From Chrysemys picta bellii (Eukaryota; Chordata; Testudines; Emydidae), in contig NC_088809.1 of the NCBI RefSeq assembly GCF_011386835.1, positions 25,489,067 through 25,553,066 on the forward strand: a stretch of 64,000 bases of DNA. Reading direction: 5' to 3'. The translations under genes and the position numbers were made by a program. Positions 33,203 through 43,853 of the stretch are shown here, in pieces. The notes under the pieces are model-generated. The model made no database searches. It was not told where the DNA came from and saw nothing but the letters and a program-made list of their open reading frames with translations. Position 1 is the first letter of the stretch; every line of letters starts with the position of its first letter.

Positions 33203-34039
33203 CAGTGGTTTTCAAACTTTTTTTCTGGCCGCCCAGTTGAAGAAAATTGTTGATACCCACGACCCAACGGAGCTAGGGATGAGGGGTTTGGGGTGTGGGA
33301 GGGCCTCAGGGCTGGGGCAGAGGGTTGGGGTGAAGGCTGTGGCCGGGAATGAGTGGTTCAGGGAGTGGGAGGGGTTCAGGGCTGTGGCAGGGGGTTGGGG
33401 TGTGGGAGGGGGTCAGGGCTCTGAGGTGGGGGGGTGTAGGCTCTGGGGCGGGGCTGGGGATGAGGGGTTTGGGGTGCAGGAGGGGACTCCGAGTTTGGGG
33501 GTGGCTCAGGGCTGGGGCAGGGGATTGGGATGCGGGGGGGTGAGGGCTCTGGGATGGAGCTGGGGATGAGGGGTTTGGGGTGGAGGAAGGGGTTCTGGGT
33601 TGGGAGGGCTGGGGCAGGGGATTGGGACGCAGGATTGGGGCGTGGGCTTACCTGGGGTGGCTCCCGGTCAGCGGTGCAGTGGGGGTGCAGAGGCAGGCTT
33701 CCTGCCTGTCCTGTGCTGCGCCCTGGAAGCAGCCAGCAGCAGGCACTCCCCCCCCCAGCTTCCATTGGCTGGAAACCAGCCAATGGGAGTGCAGAGCCGG
33801 TGCTCGGGGCGGGGGCAGTGTGTGAGGCCTGTGGCCACCCCGCCTAGGAGCTGGACCTGCTGCTGGCTGCTTCTGGGGCGCAGCGCGATGTCCGAACAGA
33901 CAGGGACTAGCCTGCCTTAGCTGGGCAGCACCGCCGACAGGACTTTTAACGGCCCGGTCGGCAGTGCTGACCAGAGCCGTCACAACCTTATGTTCTGCAA
34001 CCCAGTTCTAGGTTGCGACCTGCCGTTTGAAAACCACTG
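33203..34039 (+). mobile_element. Non-autonomous hAT element with 8-bp target duplication
   Basis: Termini CAGTGGTTTTCAAAC and GTTTGAAAACCACTG are a perfect 15-bp inverted repeat of the hAT (Charlie-like) type. CTCAAGAG at 33195-33202 and 34040-34047 is the 8-bp target duplication expected for hAT. The 837-bp interior has no transposase. It holds G-rich imperfect repeats (GGGTTTGGGGTGTGGGAGGG, GGTCAGGGCTCTGGG) from about 33270 to 33640 and a block with CTTCCATTGGCTGGAAACC and CCAATGGGAGTGC. The 105- to 135-codon ORFs in it are by-products of base composition. Confidence 0.95.
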
Positions 34040-34047
34040 CTCAAGAG

Positions 34048-35649
34048 GAATGTTTGTGGTCCCCCTGGGCCGCTGGGTTAAGAGGAATGTGCGTATTTGA
34101 GCAGCCAGTGAAAATGTATCTTCTGAAGGGCTCCCTGCTTTTTTTAGAGGGGAGTCCTTGAGTCAGCCCACTGTGTGTAGCTCTCCAGTGCGGGTGGATA
34201 TGGGAGAGTTACAATTGATGCAGAATGGTTGGTTTATGCTGAATCTTTGCAGCTCCCCTGTAACACCAGCTCTAGTTCACAGCACAGCCTGGGGAAAGAA
34301 CGATTGAACCAATGTTTCCTTTCTAATAGACCCTCCAGCTCTGTTTATCATTGAGGCCTGGGGGACGCTTTGCTGGAGCACACCATGATGACTATGGCCT
34401 TAAACGTTTTAACTGTTCTCCATTCAGCTGGTGAACAGGGACTGTTCTCCAAGAACTCAGCTGCCTGTCAGATTCACAGGCCCTCAGCAGAACAGAACAC
34501 TATGATCTTGCTGTCTTTCTTTCCATTTAACAGGGAAGTGCTCCAGAAAATCGGTGAATAACAATTAACAAGACCCAAATGGAATACAGACACTAACCAC
34601 AGCTGGGTGCTCACTGCAGAGCTCACTGACTGTGATTGGTGGTGTGTCCTAAGGGGGAAGCTTGGTCATGCAGGAATGCAGGCTCTGGGATCCTGCTCAG
34701 TACCTGATTTAGATACCTAGCTAATAACCAGAGCTGGGAAAATAGCCCCAAATGGATTCGAGGAAGATCAAGTCCAGTTGCTAAATGAATCCACATCCAG
34801 CAAGTTTGTGCCCCTTTTGTTATCGCTTTCCGCCAACATGCCAGTGACTGAGCTTACACTGGAAGCAAATTTCAAAGTCCTGCACAAGCATCTGTGGAAA
34901 CCAAATTTTACATTGACGCGTTGTGCAGGAACTGCTTGCACACTCATTCAGTCAGGTAACACAAAATACCAGGTGACTTCTTTGACCAATCACAATTAAC
35001 ACACCCAGCTTGAACAGTGACTGTTCAGTACTTGCAGAGAACTACTTGCACTCAATCAGAGATTTAAAGTCAATAGTAAACAAATTGGAGGAAACTGTTT
35101 GGCTCATGGACATTCCACAAGCAGAAAGGGAGGTTCCAGGTGCTCAATACATCACCTCCTGCAAATGATTTACTCATCTGTACATGGAGAGAGACTGAAG
35201 GAGAAGAGTCGAGGAGCAATGAAGACGACATTGAGAGAGATAAACAGGGAAAGGAGAGGGGAGAGAAACGTGTACAGAGAAGAGAGAAGGGAGAAAAGGA
35301 GAGAGCACCGAATGTAACTGATTAATGATACAAATATGACAAACTTGGGTCTCCCACCTGGAGTTCACCCTGTAATTTACAGGGGTCACCAATGTTACTA
35401 GAGCATTAGAAATGGGGTCAGAACCAGAACCCCAGATCTGAACACCCCAAAACTTTTGGGAAGGAGGTTTCAAACTCTGCATTTGGGGAAGCAGTAAATG
35501 GCATTACTGAACGAATGACAGGATTAGCGCTGTTATTTCCCAGTATTAGCCATTCAGAATGGTGCTGGATTCAGACCTGTCTCACGTGACTAGAGCGGGA
35601 GGAGATAGTTGGGAGATGCTCACGTAATCTCCACTCCTGATTTTAACAA
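34048..35649. other. Unassigned sequence with a purine-rich tract
   Basis: No gene recognised. 35190-35320 is strongly purine-rich (GAGAGAAACGTGTACAGAGA and similar). Part of 34048-34200 may belong to the disrupted gypsy LTR. Confidence 0.35.
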
Positions 35650-35776
35650 TGAAAGGGAAGAAAATCAAATAAGAAAGGATGCAGCAATGCAGAAAGGAAC
35701 AGGAATGGATAGGAGAATGGGCATTAAGAGGGAGGATAGTGCTGATACCAGTCAGATAGTGGCCGTAGAATGACTA
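35650..35776 (+). mobile_element. CR1 LINE 5' region, left half (split by Penelope insertion)
   Basis: GGATGCAGCAATGCAGAAAGG through GGCATTAAGAGGGAGGATAG and CAGTCAGATAGTGGCCGTAG resembles the leader before CR1 ORF2. It continues after the Penelope element at 37377 as the start of the endonuclease ORF. Most CR1 copies are 5'-truncated, so retention of this region is uncommon. Confidence 0.7.
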
Positions 35777-36520
35777 CAAGCTATCAGGAACAGTATCCCT
35801 GATAATGTCACAGCTAACCTGGTGGCTGAACTTTGTGATTTTGTCCTCACCCACAACTATTTCACATTTGGGGACAATATATACCTTCAAGTTAGCGGCA
35901 CTGCTATGGGTACCCGCATGGCCCCACAATATGCCAACATTTTTATGGCTGACTTAGAACAACGCTTCCTTAGCTCTCGTCCCCTAACGCCCCTACTCTA
36001 CTTGCGCTACATTGATGACATCTTCATCATCTGGACCCATGGAAAAGAAGCCCTTGAGGAATTTCACCATGATTTCAATAATTTCCATCCCACCATCAAC
36101 CTCAGCCTAGATCAATCCACACAAGCGGTCCATTTCCTGGACACTACTGTGCTAATAAGCGATGGTCACATAAATACCACCCTATACCGGAAACCTACTG
36201 ACCGCTACACTTACCTACATGCCTCCAGCTTCCATCCAGGACACACCACACGATCCATTGTCTACAGCCAAGCTCTAAGATATAACTGCATTTGCTCCAA
36301 TCCCTCAGATAGAGACAAGCACCTACAAGATCTCTATCAAGCATTCTTAAAACTACAATACCCACCTGCTGAAGTGAAAAAACAGATTGACAGAGCCAGA
36401 CGAGTACCCAGAAGTCACCTCCTACAAGACAGGCCCAACAAAGAAAATAACAGAACACCACTAGCTGTCACCTTCAGCCCCCAACTAAAACCATCATCAG
36501 AGATCTACAACCTATCCTGA
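35777..36520 (+). pseudogene. Penelope-like reverse transcriptase, N-terminally truncated
   Basis: The frame is open from the insertion junction to a TGA at 36518-36520. It shows ELCDFVLTHNYFTFGDNIY, then GTAMGTRMAPQYANIFMADL, the catalytic LRYIDDIFIIW (YIDD) near residue 77 of this fragment, HFLDTTVLISDGHINTTLY (RT motif D/E region), and YRKPTDRYTYLHASSFHPGH, all typical of Penelope-type RTs related to telomerase RT. The part upstream of motif A is missing. The TGA at 36518 separates it from the nuclease ORF; in intact relatives the two domains form one protein, so the stop is probably a lesion. Confidence 0.9.
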
Positions 36521-36546
36521 AAGATGATCCTTTACTCTCACAGATC

Positions 36547-37080
36547 TTGGGAGACAGACCTGTCCTCGCTTACAGACAACCCCCCAACCTAAAGCAAATA
36601 CTCACCAGCAACCACACATCACTGAACAAAACCACTAACCCAGGAACTTATCCTTGTAACAAACCCCGATGCCAACTCTGTCCACATATCTATTCAAGTG
36701 ACATCATCATAGGACCTAATCACATCAGCCATACCATCAGGGGCTCGTTCACCTGCACATCTACCAATGTGATATATGCCATCATGTGCCAGCAATGCCC
36801 CTCTGCCATGTACATTGGCCAAACAGGACAGTCTCTACGCAAAAGAATTAATGGATACAAATCTGACATCAGGAATCATAATACTCAAAAACCAGTGGGA
36901 GAACACTTTAACCTGTCTGGTCATTCAGTGACAGACCTGCGGGTGGCTATATTACAACAGAAAAACTTCAAAAACAGACTCCAACGAGAGACTGCTGAGC
37001 TGGAATTGATATGCAAACTAGACACAATCAACAAAGGATTGAATAAGGACTGGGAATGGCTGAGCCATTACAAACATTGA
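36547..37080 (+). CDS. GIY-YIG endonuclease domain of the Penelope-like element
   Basis: This 177-codon open frame carries a cysteine cluster (PCNKPRCQLCPHI), then VIYAIMCQQCPSAMYIGQTG, the GIY-YIG core in the form VIYAI...MYIGQTG, followed by SLRKRINGYKSDIRNH with the expected arginine, and GEHFNLSGHSVTDL. It ends NKDWEWLSHYKH. The domain nicks target DNA to prime reverse transcription. It lies in the register expected for the C-terminal part of the RT protein and is free of stops. Confidence 0.88.
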   Translation: MGDRPVLAYRQPPNLKQILTSNHTSLNKTTNPGTYPCNKPRCQLCPHIYSSDIIIGPNHISHTIRGSFTCTSTNVIYAIMCQQCPSAMYIGQTGQSLRKRINGYKSDIRNHNTQKPVGEHFNLSGHSVTDLRVAILQQKNFKNRLQRETAELELICKLDTINKGLNKDWEWLSHYKH

Positions 37081-37376
37081 ATCTATCTCCCCTTGTAAGT
37101 ATTCTCACACTTCTTATCAAACTGTCTGTACTGGGCTATCTTGATTATCACTTCAAAAGTTTTTTTTCTCTTACTTAATTGGCCTCTCAGAGTTGGTAAG
37201 ACAACTCCCACCTGTTTATGCTCTCTGTATGTGTGTATATATATCTCCTCAATATATGTTCCATTCTATATGCATCCGAAGAAGTGGGCTGTAATCCACG
37301 AAAGCTTATGCTCTAATAAATGTGTTAGTCTCTAAGGTGCCACAAGTACTCCTGTTCTTTTTTCGTAGAATGACTA

Positions 37377-37543
37377 TACCCAATAGGGCGAGGAATGTTG
37401 GCAAAGCCAAGCAGCAACAGGTAAGATGTTTGTACACCAGTGCAAGGAACCTGGGTAACAAAATGAAGGACCTAGAGCTACTGGTGCAGGAAATGAAACC
37501 AGATATTAGAGGGATAACAGAAACATGGTGGAATAATGACAGG
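37377..37543 (+). pseudogene. CR1 LINE ORF2 N-terminus (AP endonuclease start), right half
   Basis: The frame reads CLYTSARNLGNKMKDLELLV, then PDIRGITETWWNND, the opening strands of the CR1 apurinic-endonuclease domain with the ITETWW motif holding a catalytic glutamate. It joins 35650-35776 if the Penelope element and one target copy are removed. The domain is cut off after about 60 residues where Penelope-tail sequence begins. Confidence 0.8.
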
Positions 37544-37598
37544 TTTCAGAGTAGCAGCCATGTTAGTCTGTATCTGCATAAAGAACAGGAGTTGTGGG
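37544..37598 (-). mobile_element. Penelope-tail fragment
   Basis: GACAGGTTTCAGAGTAGCAG and TTAGTCTGTATCTGCATAAA with AAGAACAGGAGT are the reverse complement of the extreme tail seen at 50431-50481 (GCGGATACAGACTAACACGG, GCTACTCTGAAACCTGTC). No target duplication seen. Confidence 0.7.
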
Positions 37599-37850
37599 AA
37601 GGCAGCGTGATCTAGTGGATACAGCACTAGACTGGAAGTCAGAGATCTTGCTTCTATTCTTGTTCCTGTGAGCTGCTTTTTTACTTTGGACGAGTCACTG
37701 CCCTTCTCTGGGCCTCGGTTCCCTTCCCTGCCCTTGTCTATGATTTCAAACTCTTCAGGGCAGTGCCTAGCACAATGGGGCTCTACCCTAGGCTGGGGTT
37801 TGTGGGCACTACTGCACTCGGATAGTAGCAGCTGTATCTTTGCAGTGGGA
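37599..37850 (+). mobile_element. tRNA-derived SINE, second family
   Basis: GGCAGCGTGATCTAGTGGAT with TACAGCACTAGACTGGAAGT resembles a tRNA-like head. It is followed by a MIR-like central part (GAGTCACTGCCCTTCTCTGG, GCCTCGGTTCCC) and a tail with CAGTGCCTAGCACAATGGGG, common in turtle SINEs. The box-B region is decayed. It differs from the CR1-tailed SINE at 23171. Confidence 0.6.
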
Positions 37851-38728
37851 AAGGGCAGAAACCAATTTTTAAAAAGCAAGCTTAGAATTAGCAGCATGTT
37901 GTAGAATGCAGCAAAAATGATGGAGCCCCCTTAAAATCATGGGGTCTGGGGTTTTTTCCTATCCTCTGTATTTCCCTCGCCCTGATTTTCAGGCAGTTAT
38001 TTGTAAATGGGAAGCTTTTGCTACAAGATGCTCACTACCGCCCACATGCACACTGTCCCAGGAAGAGCTGGTGAGCAGCAGCTTTGCCCTCTGCCCAAGA
38101 CCCCTGGCTGGGTCAGGCAGGAAGTGCTGTGATGTGGCAAAAGTTGGGAGCTTTGTTATGTCCTGCTCCAAGGAACATCCCAGCAGGTGGGAGCTGCAGC
38201 ATGGTCTGGAGGGATTCCTTTCAATCATTTGCTTTAAATCAGTTTTGTGCAGCACTTTTCCCAGACTGAATTAGGGCGGAGCTGGCAAGAGCCTACTACA
38301 GCTGTGCAGGGCATGGCAGAATCTATTATGTCCAGTGCTGAAGGCTGTTCTACTGACTAGACACCAGCTGAGGAACGGACTATCAAACATAATGCAGCAG
38401 TTTCATGCAGGAAAATGAGATAAACCCCAAATGCTGAAACCACCATCACCACCCCTGCAAAGGGTTTTCAGACAGGCTGAGCCTGAAGCAAAGTTCCCAG
38501 CTACACTGAAGCACTACGTTAAAATATCTCCCTGCCCATGCACAGATAAGGCTGCTGTTGCCTACCCTGGGCAAAGCCAGTGCAGCTACTGAGTTCCTGA
38601 ACTGGTTAGGGTGACAAAGCTAGGAAGAAGTGACCTAAACCAATGGTGGTGACAGTGTCAGGGAGTCAGAAAAAGGGGGCACAGCCCAAAATCAGAGCTA
38701 CTGACTTCACTGATAAAGGTTTTTTCTA
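37851..38728. other. Unassigned sequence
   Basis: No gene or repeat recognised; overlapping ORFs on both strands have no domain signature. Confidence 0.4.
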
Positions 38729-38736
38729 GGTTTTAC

Positions 38737-38915
38737 CAGGGCCGCCGGGGGGAGGTGGGCGGGGGGGGGGCAAGTGGGGCAATTTGCCCCTGGCCCCGGG
38801 CCCCACAGGGGTCCCCACGAGAATGCACTATTCTATAGTATTGCAACTTTTTTTTATGGAAAGGGCCCCCGAAATTGCTTTGCCTCAGGCCCCCTGAATC
38901 CTCTGGGCAGCCCTG
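38737..38915. mobile_element. hAT-type MITE with 8-bp target duplication
   Basis: Ends CAGGGCCGCC and GGGCAGCCCTG form hAT-like inverted termini. GGTTTTAC at 38729-38736 and 38916-38923 is an 8-bp direct repeat. The 179-bp interior includes a (G)10 run near 38760 and is non-coding. Confidence 0.88.
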
Positions 38916-38923
38916 GGTTTTAC

Positions 38924-39324
38924 TCTTATGAAACGGGCCCAGCGACAGGAGAAGGAGCTGGATTCTACCCCCATTAGCCCTGCCCGGCGGCCCAGTGATG
39001 GGAGAGGGAGCTGGAGTCATTTCCATGTTGTTTACTCAGGGATTCTCACAACAAATTTTTGGTGGCCTCAGAGTGCGGCCACCAACTCTTGCTGGTGGCC
39101 GCTCTGACAATTTTTCCTAAAATATTTAACTTTAGGAAAAGCAAATAACATACACATGTCCAAATCACTGTAATTTATTTATGTAGGGTTTTTTTATTTT
39201 GCAGATTCAATAATACAAATAATGTACAGTTGTTACTATTCTTTACTGGACCTAAACAGAATAGAAACACAAATAAAGTGCTTTTGTTGTTGTTTCTTTT
39301 GCCTTTTTTTTTTTTAGACTTGCT
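38924..39324. other. Repeat-like sequence, possibly a decayed hAT element
   Basis: CAGGGATTCTCACAACAAAT at 39038 resembles a hAT terminus and is followed by a small palindrome (GTGCGGCCACCAACTCTTGC, GCTGGTGGCCGCTCTGAC). The opposite terminus was not found, so the element is not proven. Confidence 0.35.
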
Positions 39325-39404
39325 AGCTAGTAAGTCTGCTGCTGTGAAAAGTGATATTTGTATATTCATTAATATCATTTTTCACAACAGCAGACTTGTT
39401 AGCT
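39325..39404. repeat. 34-bp inverted repeat (hairpin)
   Basis: AGCTAGTAAGTCTGCTGCTG through GTGATATT (39325-39358) pairs with AATATCATTTTTCACAACAG through TTAGCT (39371-39404), about 30 of 34 positions, with a 12-nt AT-rich loop. A third partial copy of the same motif follows at about 39419-39472. It may be the core of an unrecognised repeat. Confidence 0.75.
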
Positions 39405-41028
39405 GGCTGGGAGGCAGAGAAAAGTGATATTAACAAACACCCAAATATCATTTATCACAGCAGACTTACTCAGGCCTGGCAAGCCAGGGGACAAATTAAG
39501 CCTTGGATGGGGAGGTGGGTAGGGAGGCAGCAGGGTGACCTCTCCCACAGCAGTCGCCACCAGTGCTGCAATTAGATTTCAAGAAAGCACATTTTGGGGG
39601 ACTCGGGCTAAGCAATGACCTCTTACAAGTCCAAACGAGAGGAAGGCCACTTGTGGAATCTTAGCAGCGATTACGGCTACAGCTGCTCAGGAGAGAAAGA
39701 ATATAAAGAACAAGAAACAGCTGAAGTGGCTTCATGGGGAGCTGCTTCAAAACCAAAGTCTGTGCTGGGAATGGAGAGGCGAGAGCTCAGCAAGAATCTA
39801 CCAGTCATTTAGGACTTGCAGGGAAAGATAAACCAGCAGAGAGCCTAAACTGCCCCCACTTACAGCAGTGCCGTTTCCGTGACTTGAACAGAGCTGCATG
39901 GCTGTGGAACAAGGGGCCAGTCCAGTCCTGCAAGGTGCCTTGATCTGAGGGTGCTCTGCACAAGAGCTGGGCAAAGCGCATGTTTCAGGGCACCAAAACT
40001 ATTCACAAATTCAAGGCAAATTCAGCAAACAGTTTTGGCCAGAAAAATAAAACGGAAACGCCAAAATGTTACACTTTGGCCAATTCAAAATGAAACGTTT
40101 CAATTTGCTTGTTTGTTCTGAAACAGCATTTTATTTTGAAAATTAGCTAATTTTTTAAAAAGCAAAAACAAAAACAAACCTCCCAAAAACCAAAAACCCC
40201 ACCAAAAACAAATTGAAAAAAAATTCTAGTTCAACAAATTTAGTTTAATTTGACCCCTGCCCATCAAATGATTTTTTTTCTTTTTTCCTTTTGGTGAGAA
40301 AAACTGAAAACATTCAGGTCTGGTTTGAACTGAACCAAAGGGGTTTTTTGGATTTTTCAGTTCAGCTCCTAAACCCACAAGTCAATTACTGCTCAGCTCT
40401 CCTCTACATCACAGGCTCCGACCAGCAGGGGTTGGTCCAGAACACTGTAATGCCACCAAAGGGACTACAGGTGACCTGCACAGGGGAACAGTGAGGGTGT
40501 CTCCCCCACTCAATTTCTTCATAATGCAGAGAGAGGGACTGGAACGGTTTGTTTTTTAGTGGGAGGAGGGTACTGTTTGCTTTTTTCATTAGAAATTCAA
40601 TTCTTGCCTACCCTGTTTTAACTCAGAAGACTCTGTGTAAGTCTGGAGAGCTAGTAGGGTTATGATACCAAGGAAGATAAAACTGGATTAACTGAGAGGG
40701 GAAGGGTTTTTAATGAGTGAATAAAAAGATTTTTAAAAAATTGTCAACACTGTTTAATACGAACTCTTGAACAGATGGAAGAAAAGCTCTCTCTCCCCCT
40801 CAAAGCTCCAGCACCTAGCCTCTTCAGTTAAAAGCTGTGAAATCCATCCATAGAAACAGAGAAGACAAGATTTGATATTCCTGTTATTTCTCAGGTAAAA
40901 TAACAAGCAGGAGAAAAAAAGATTTAGGTCCCTTTAGAATCTCAAAGCAGCAGCAAAGGGCATATAACCAACATGTTTTCCTTAAAGGTGCCCTTAAAGG
41001 ACTTTACAACTTTATCAGGGAAAAAGTG
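39405..41028. other. Unassigned, partly AT-rich
   Basis: 40000-40330 is A/T-rich with homopolymer-like runs and looks like an old repeat (AATGAAACGTTTCAATTTGC palindrome near 40090). No gene seen. Confidence 0.35.
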
Positions 41029-41454
41029 TCAGGGTATGTCTACATTAGCAGAGTTACATTGCCGGCAGTTACTGCGCCGCTCAGAGAGCGCTGAAGGGAA
41101 ACCGCTGTTGTGTGTTCACACTGTCAGCTGCCTGCATAATAGCGTGTTCACACTTGCGACACTTGAAGTGGTATTCGGAGTGGTGCACTCTGGGCAGCTA
41201 TCCCACAGAACATCTCTTCCTCTTCTGCCGCTAAGAGTTGTGGGGGGAAGGCGAAGGGGGTCGCGGGGCATCCTGGGTCCTGTCCCAATGCCCCGTGATG
41301 CATCGCTTCACATCCCAGCAATCCCTGTGCTTCCGTCCGCATCTGGCACCATCTTTCAATGGTTTGTGTACTGCGGACTCTGCTTCTTCGGTCTGCAGGA
41401 ATGGATCCTGCAGAGTTGACCAATATGCTGCTCACTCTCACTAACATGTCATGA

Positions 41455-42928
41455 GTGGCAGTGGAGTTATTTCTTAAACTACAAAGGCAAGAGGAGTTCG
41501 ACATTGATCTCGCCACGTGTAGTAGCTACGACACGAGATTGCTTGTGGCATTCACGGATGTGCTGACCACAGTGAAACACCACTTTTGGGCTCAGGAAAC
41601 AAGCACTGAGTGTTGGGATCACATCGTCATGCACGTTTGGGATGACGAGCAGTGGCTGCAGAACTTTCGGATGAGGAAAGCCACCTTCATGGGAGTGTGA
41701 TGAGCTCGCCTCAGTCCTGCGGCACAAGGACATGATAATGAGAGCTGCCCTGTCATTGGAGAAGCATGTGGTGATTGCACTGTGGAAGCTGGCTACTCCA
41801 GACTGCTACTGATCGGTCGCTAACCAGTTTGGAGTGGGAAAGTCAACAGTTGGACTCGTGTTGATGGAAGTGTGCAGGGCCATTAATCGCATCCTGCTCC
41901 AAAAGACCGTGACTGATTAGGGGGCTAGAGCACATGATTTATGAGGAGAGGCTGAGGGAACTGGGATTATTTAGTCTGCAGAAGAGAAGAATGAGGGGGG
42001 ATTTGATAGCTGCTTTCAACTACCTGAAAGGGGGTTCCAAAGAGGATGGATTTAGACTGCTCTCAGTGGTACCAGATGACAGAACAAGGAGTCTCAAGTT
42101 GCAGTGGGGGAGGTTTAGGTTGGATATTAGGAAAAACTTTTTCACTAGGAGGGTGGTGAAGCACTGGAATGGGTTACCTAGGGAGGTGGTGGAATCTTCT
42201 TCCTTAGAGGTTTTTAAGGTCAGGCGTGACAAAGCCCTGGCTGGGATGATTTAGTTGGGGATTGGTCCTGCTTTGAGCAGGGGGTTGTACTAGATACCTC
42301 CTGAGGTCCCTTCCAACCCTGAGATTCTATGATTCTGTGACTCTGGGCAATGTGCGTGACATTGTGGAATGGGCTTTGCAGAAATGGGCTTCCCTAACTG
42401 CAGAGGGGCGATAGATGGCATGCATATTCCAATTCTGGCACCAGACCACCTAGCCACTGAGTACATTAATTGGAAGGGGTATTTCTCTATGGTTCTTTAG
42501 CGCTTGTGGATCACCTTTGGCATTTCACGGACATTAACGCAGGCTGGTCTGGAAAGGTGCATGACGCACGCATCTTTTGGAACACTGGCCTGTTCAGGAA
42601 GCTGAAAGCAGGGACTTTCTTCCCGGACCAGAAGTTCACTGTAGGGGAAGTCGAAATGCCTATTGTGATCCTGAGAGACCCTGCCTACCCCTTAATGCCA
42701 TGGCTTATGAAGCCATACACAGGGCACCTTGACAGCAGCAAGAAGCGGTTCAACAACAGGCTGAGCAAGTGCAGGATGACTGTGGAGTGTGCTTTTGGCC
42801 GTTTAAAGGCCCGCTGGCGCTGCCTGTATGGGAGGCTGGATCTGGCTGATGACAATATTCCTGTGCTTATAGCCATGTGCTGTACGCTCCATAATATTTG
42901 TGAAGGGAAGGGTGAAAGCTTCACTTAG
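41455..42928 (+). pseudogene. Harbinger transposase (HARBI1-like DDE_Tnp_4), disrupted
   Basis: The N-terminal segment (41455-41700) reads CWDHIVMHVWDDEQWLQNFR then MRKATF before a frameshift. Helix-turn-helix-like sequence continues to about 41908 (VIALWKLATPDCY). A CR1 insertion follows. After it come RGAIDGMHIPILAPDHLATE with the first catalytic Asp (codon at 42414), then HFTDINAGWSGKVHDARIF, VILRDPAYPLMPWLMKPYTG with the second Asp, and RMTVECAFGRLKARWRCLYG with the Glu. It ends AMCCTLHNICEGKGESFT at 42928. The DDE triad and family motifs are therefore all recognisable, but in separate frames. The protein would excise and integrate the element by a cut-and-paste mechanism together with the Myb-like partner. 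Confidence 0.9.
41915..42336 (+). mobile_element. CR1 3' fragment inserted in the transposase
   Basis: [20 protein letters not shown] and [20 protein letters not shown] identify the CR1 ORF2 tail, followed by the CR1 3' end GAGATTCTATGATTC. The 6-bp repeat GTGACT lies at 41909-41914 and 42337-42342. Transposase similarity stops and resumes exactly at these points, so the CR1 is younger than the Harbinger copy. Confidence 0.93.
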
Positions 42929-43414
42929 AGCTGGACTGCTGAGGCTCAGCACCTGGAGGCTGAGTTTGAACAGCCAGAGACCAGGGCTATTAGAGGGGTG
43001 CAGTGCGGGGCCATAAGGATCAGGGATGCCTTGAGGCAGCAATTTGAAGCTGAAATCCACTAATATTTGTTGCTATGCTTGGAAGTGCAGTTGTTGTAAT
43101 GCTAGGAAGGGATTGTGATTGGTGCAGATGATGCATTATGAAGGTTTAAGAAAATTGCCTGTTGCTTTGCAGGGCTCTGTTTGCTTTCAATTAATGGACT
43201 AACGATTGCTTTCAAACCAAAACAATTCTTTTATTAAAAAACAACAACCAGAGGAGAGAGACAAACAAAAAAACACATCAGCACTGTGGAGGATGGGGGA
43301 AGAGAGGGTCCCAGGAGGAGGTAGGGTCCCCGGACGGTATTTGTATATGTCTAAGTATCATATGCAACCTTGTCCTTTGGAGTACAGTGCAATGGGTACT
43401 GTACTTCAGCAGGG

Positions 43415-43853
43415 CTAAAGTGCAGAGGGACGGGTGTTGAGTGCAGTGGGTACAGGGAGTCCGCAGGGCTGGACTGTGATGGGCAGGAGTGGAATGCAAG
43501 AGTGTGTTGGCAGTGTCTGGGGGGCGCATGGGAAAGCGTTTTGGGACAGGGGCTGCAGGGGAGGGTGGGCGTAGAGCTGCTTGATTTGGTGTGCTAGTAG
43601 CACCTGGAGCGTGTCCGCTTGGCGCTTCATAACTTTTAAGAGCCGCTCCTTGGCTTCATTCTGGTGTGCCACATTCTCCTTTCGGTCCCTCTTCTCACTG
43701 TCCCGCCACTCCTTCAATTCTTGTCTTTCGGCAGCGGAGTGCATCATGACACCATGCAGAAAGTCCTCTTTAGTTCTTCGTGGCGACTTTCTAATTCTGC
43801 GCAGCCATTCAGCTGGCGATAACAAAGAGGGAGGCTGGCTCCTAAGGTCATAT
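43415..43853 (-). pseudogene. Second exon of the Harbinger Myb-like gene
   Basis: On the minus strand CTGCTTTGCAG is a good acceptor. The frame then reads YDLRSQPPSLLSPAEWLRR, IRKSPRRTKEDFLHGVMMHS, and a charged helix (ERQELKEWRDSEKRDRKENV, then EAKERLLKVMKRQADTLQVL) before a proline-rich end. This charged coiled-coil tail is typical of the second Harbinger protein and would mediate contact with the transposase. Its phase does not match the first exon by one base, so there is an extra lesion or an unseen small exon. Confidence 0.75.

Larger units (their letters stand above)
35777..37363 (+). mobile_element. Penelope-like element, 5'-truncated, with RT and GIY-YIG ORFs
   Basis: A 1587-bp insertion is flanked by the 13-bp direct repeat CGTAGAATGACTA at 35764-35776 and 37364-37376. 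It contains an RT ORF, a GIY-YIG endonuclease ORF and a non-coding 3' end (GAAGTGGGCTGTAATCCACG, AAAGCTTATGCTCTAATAAA, GTGCCACAAGTACTCCTG, poly-T). RT combined with a GIY-YIG nuclease defines the Penelope-like retroelements. The 5' end is truncated: the open frame begins at once with LQAIRNSIPDNVTANLVAEL, already inside the RT. Confidence 0.93.
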
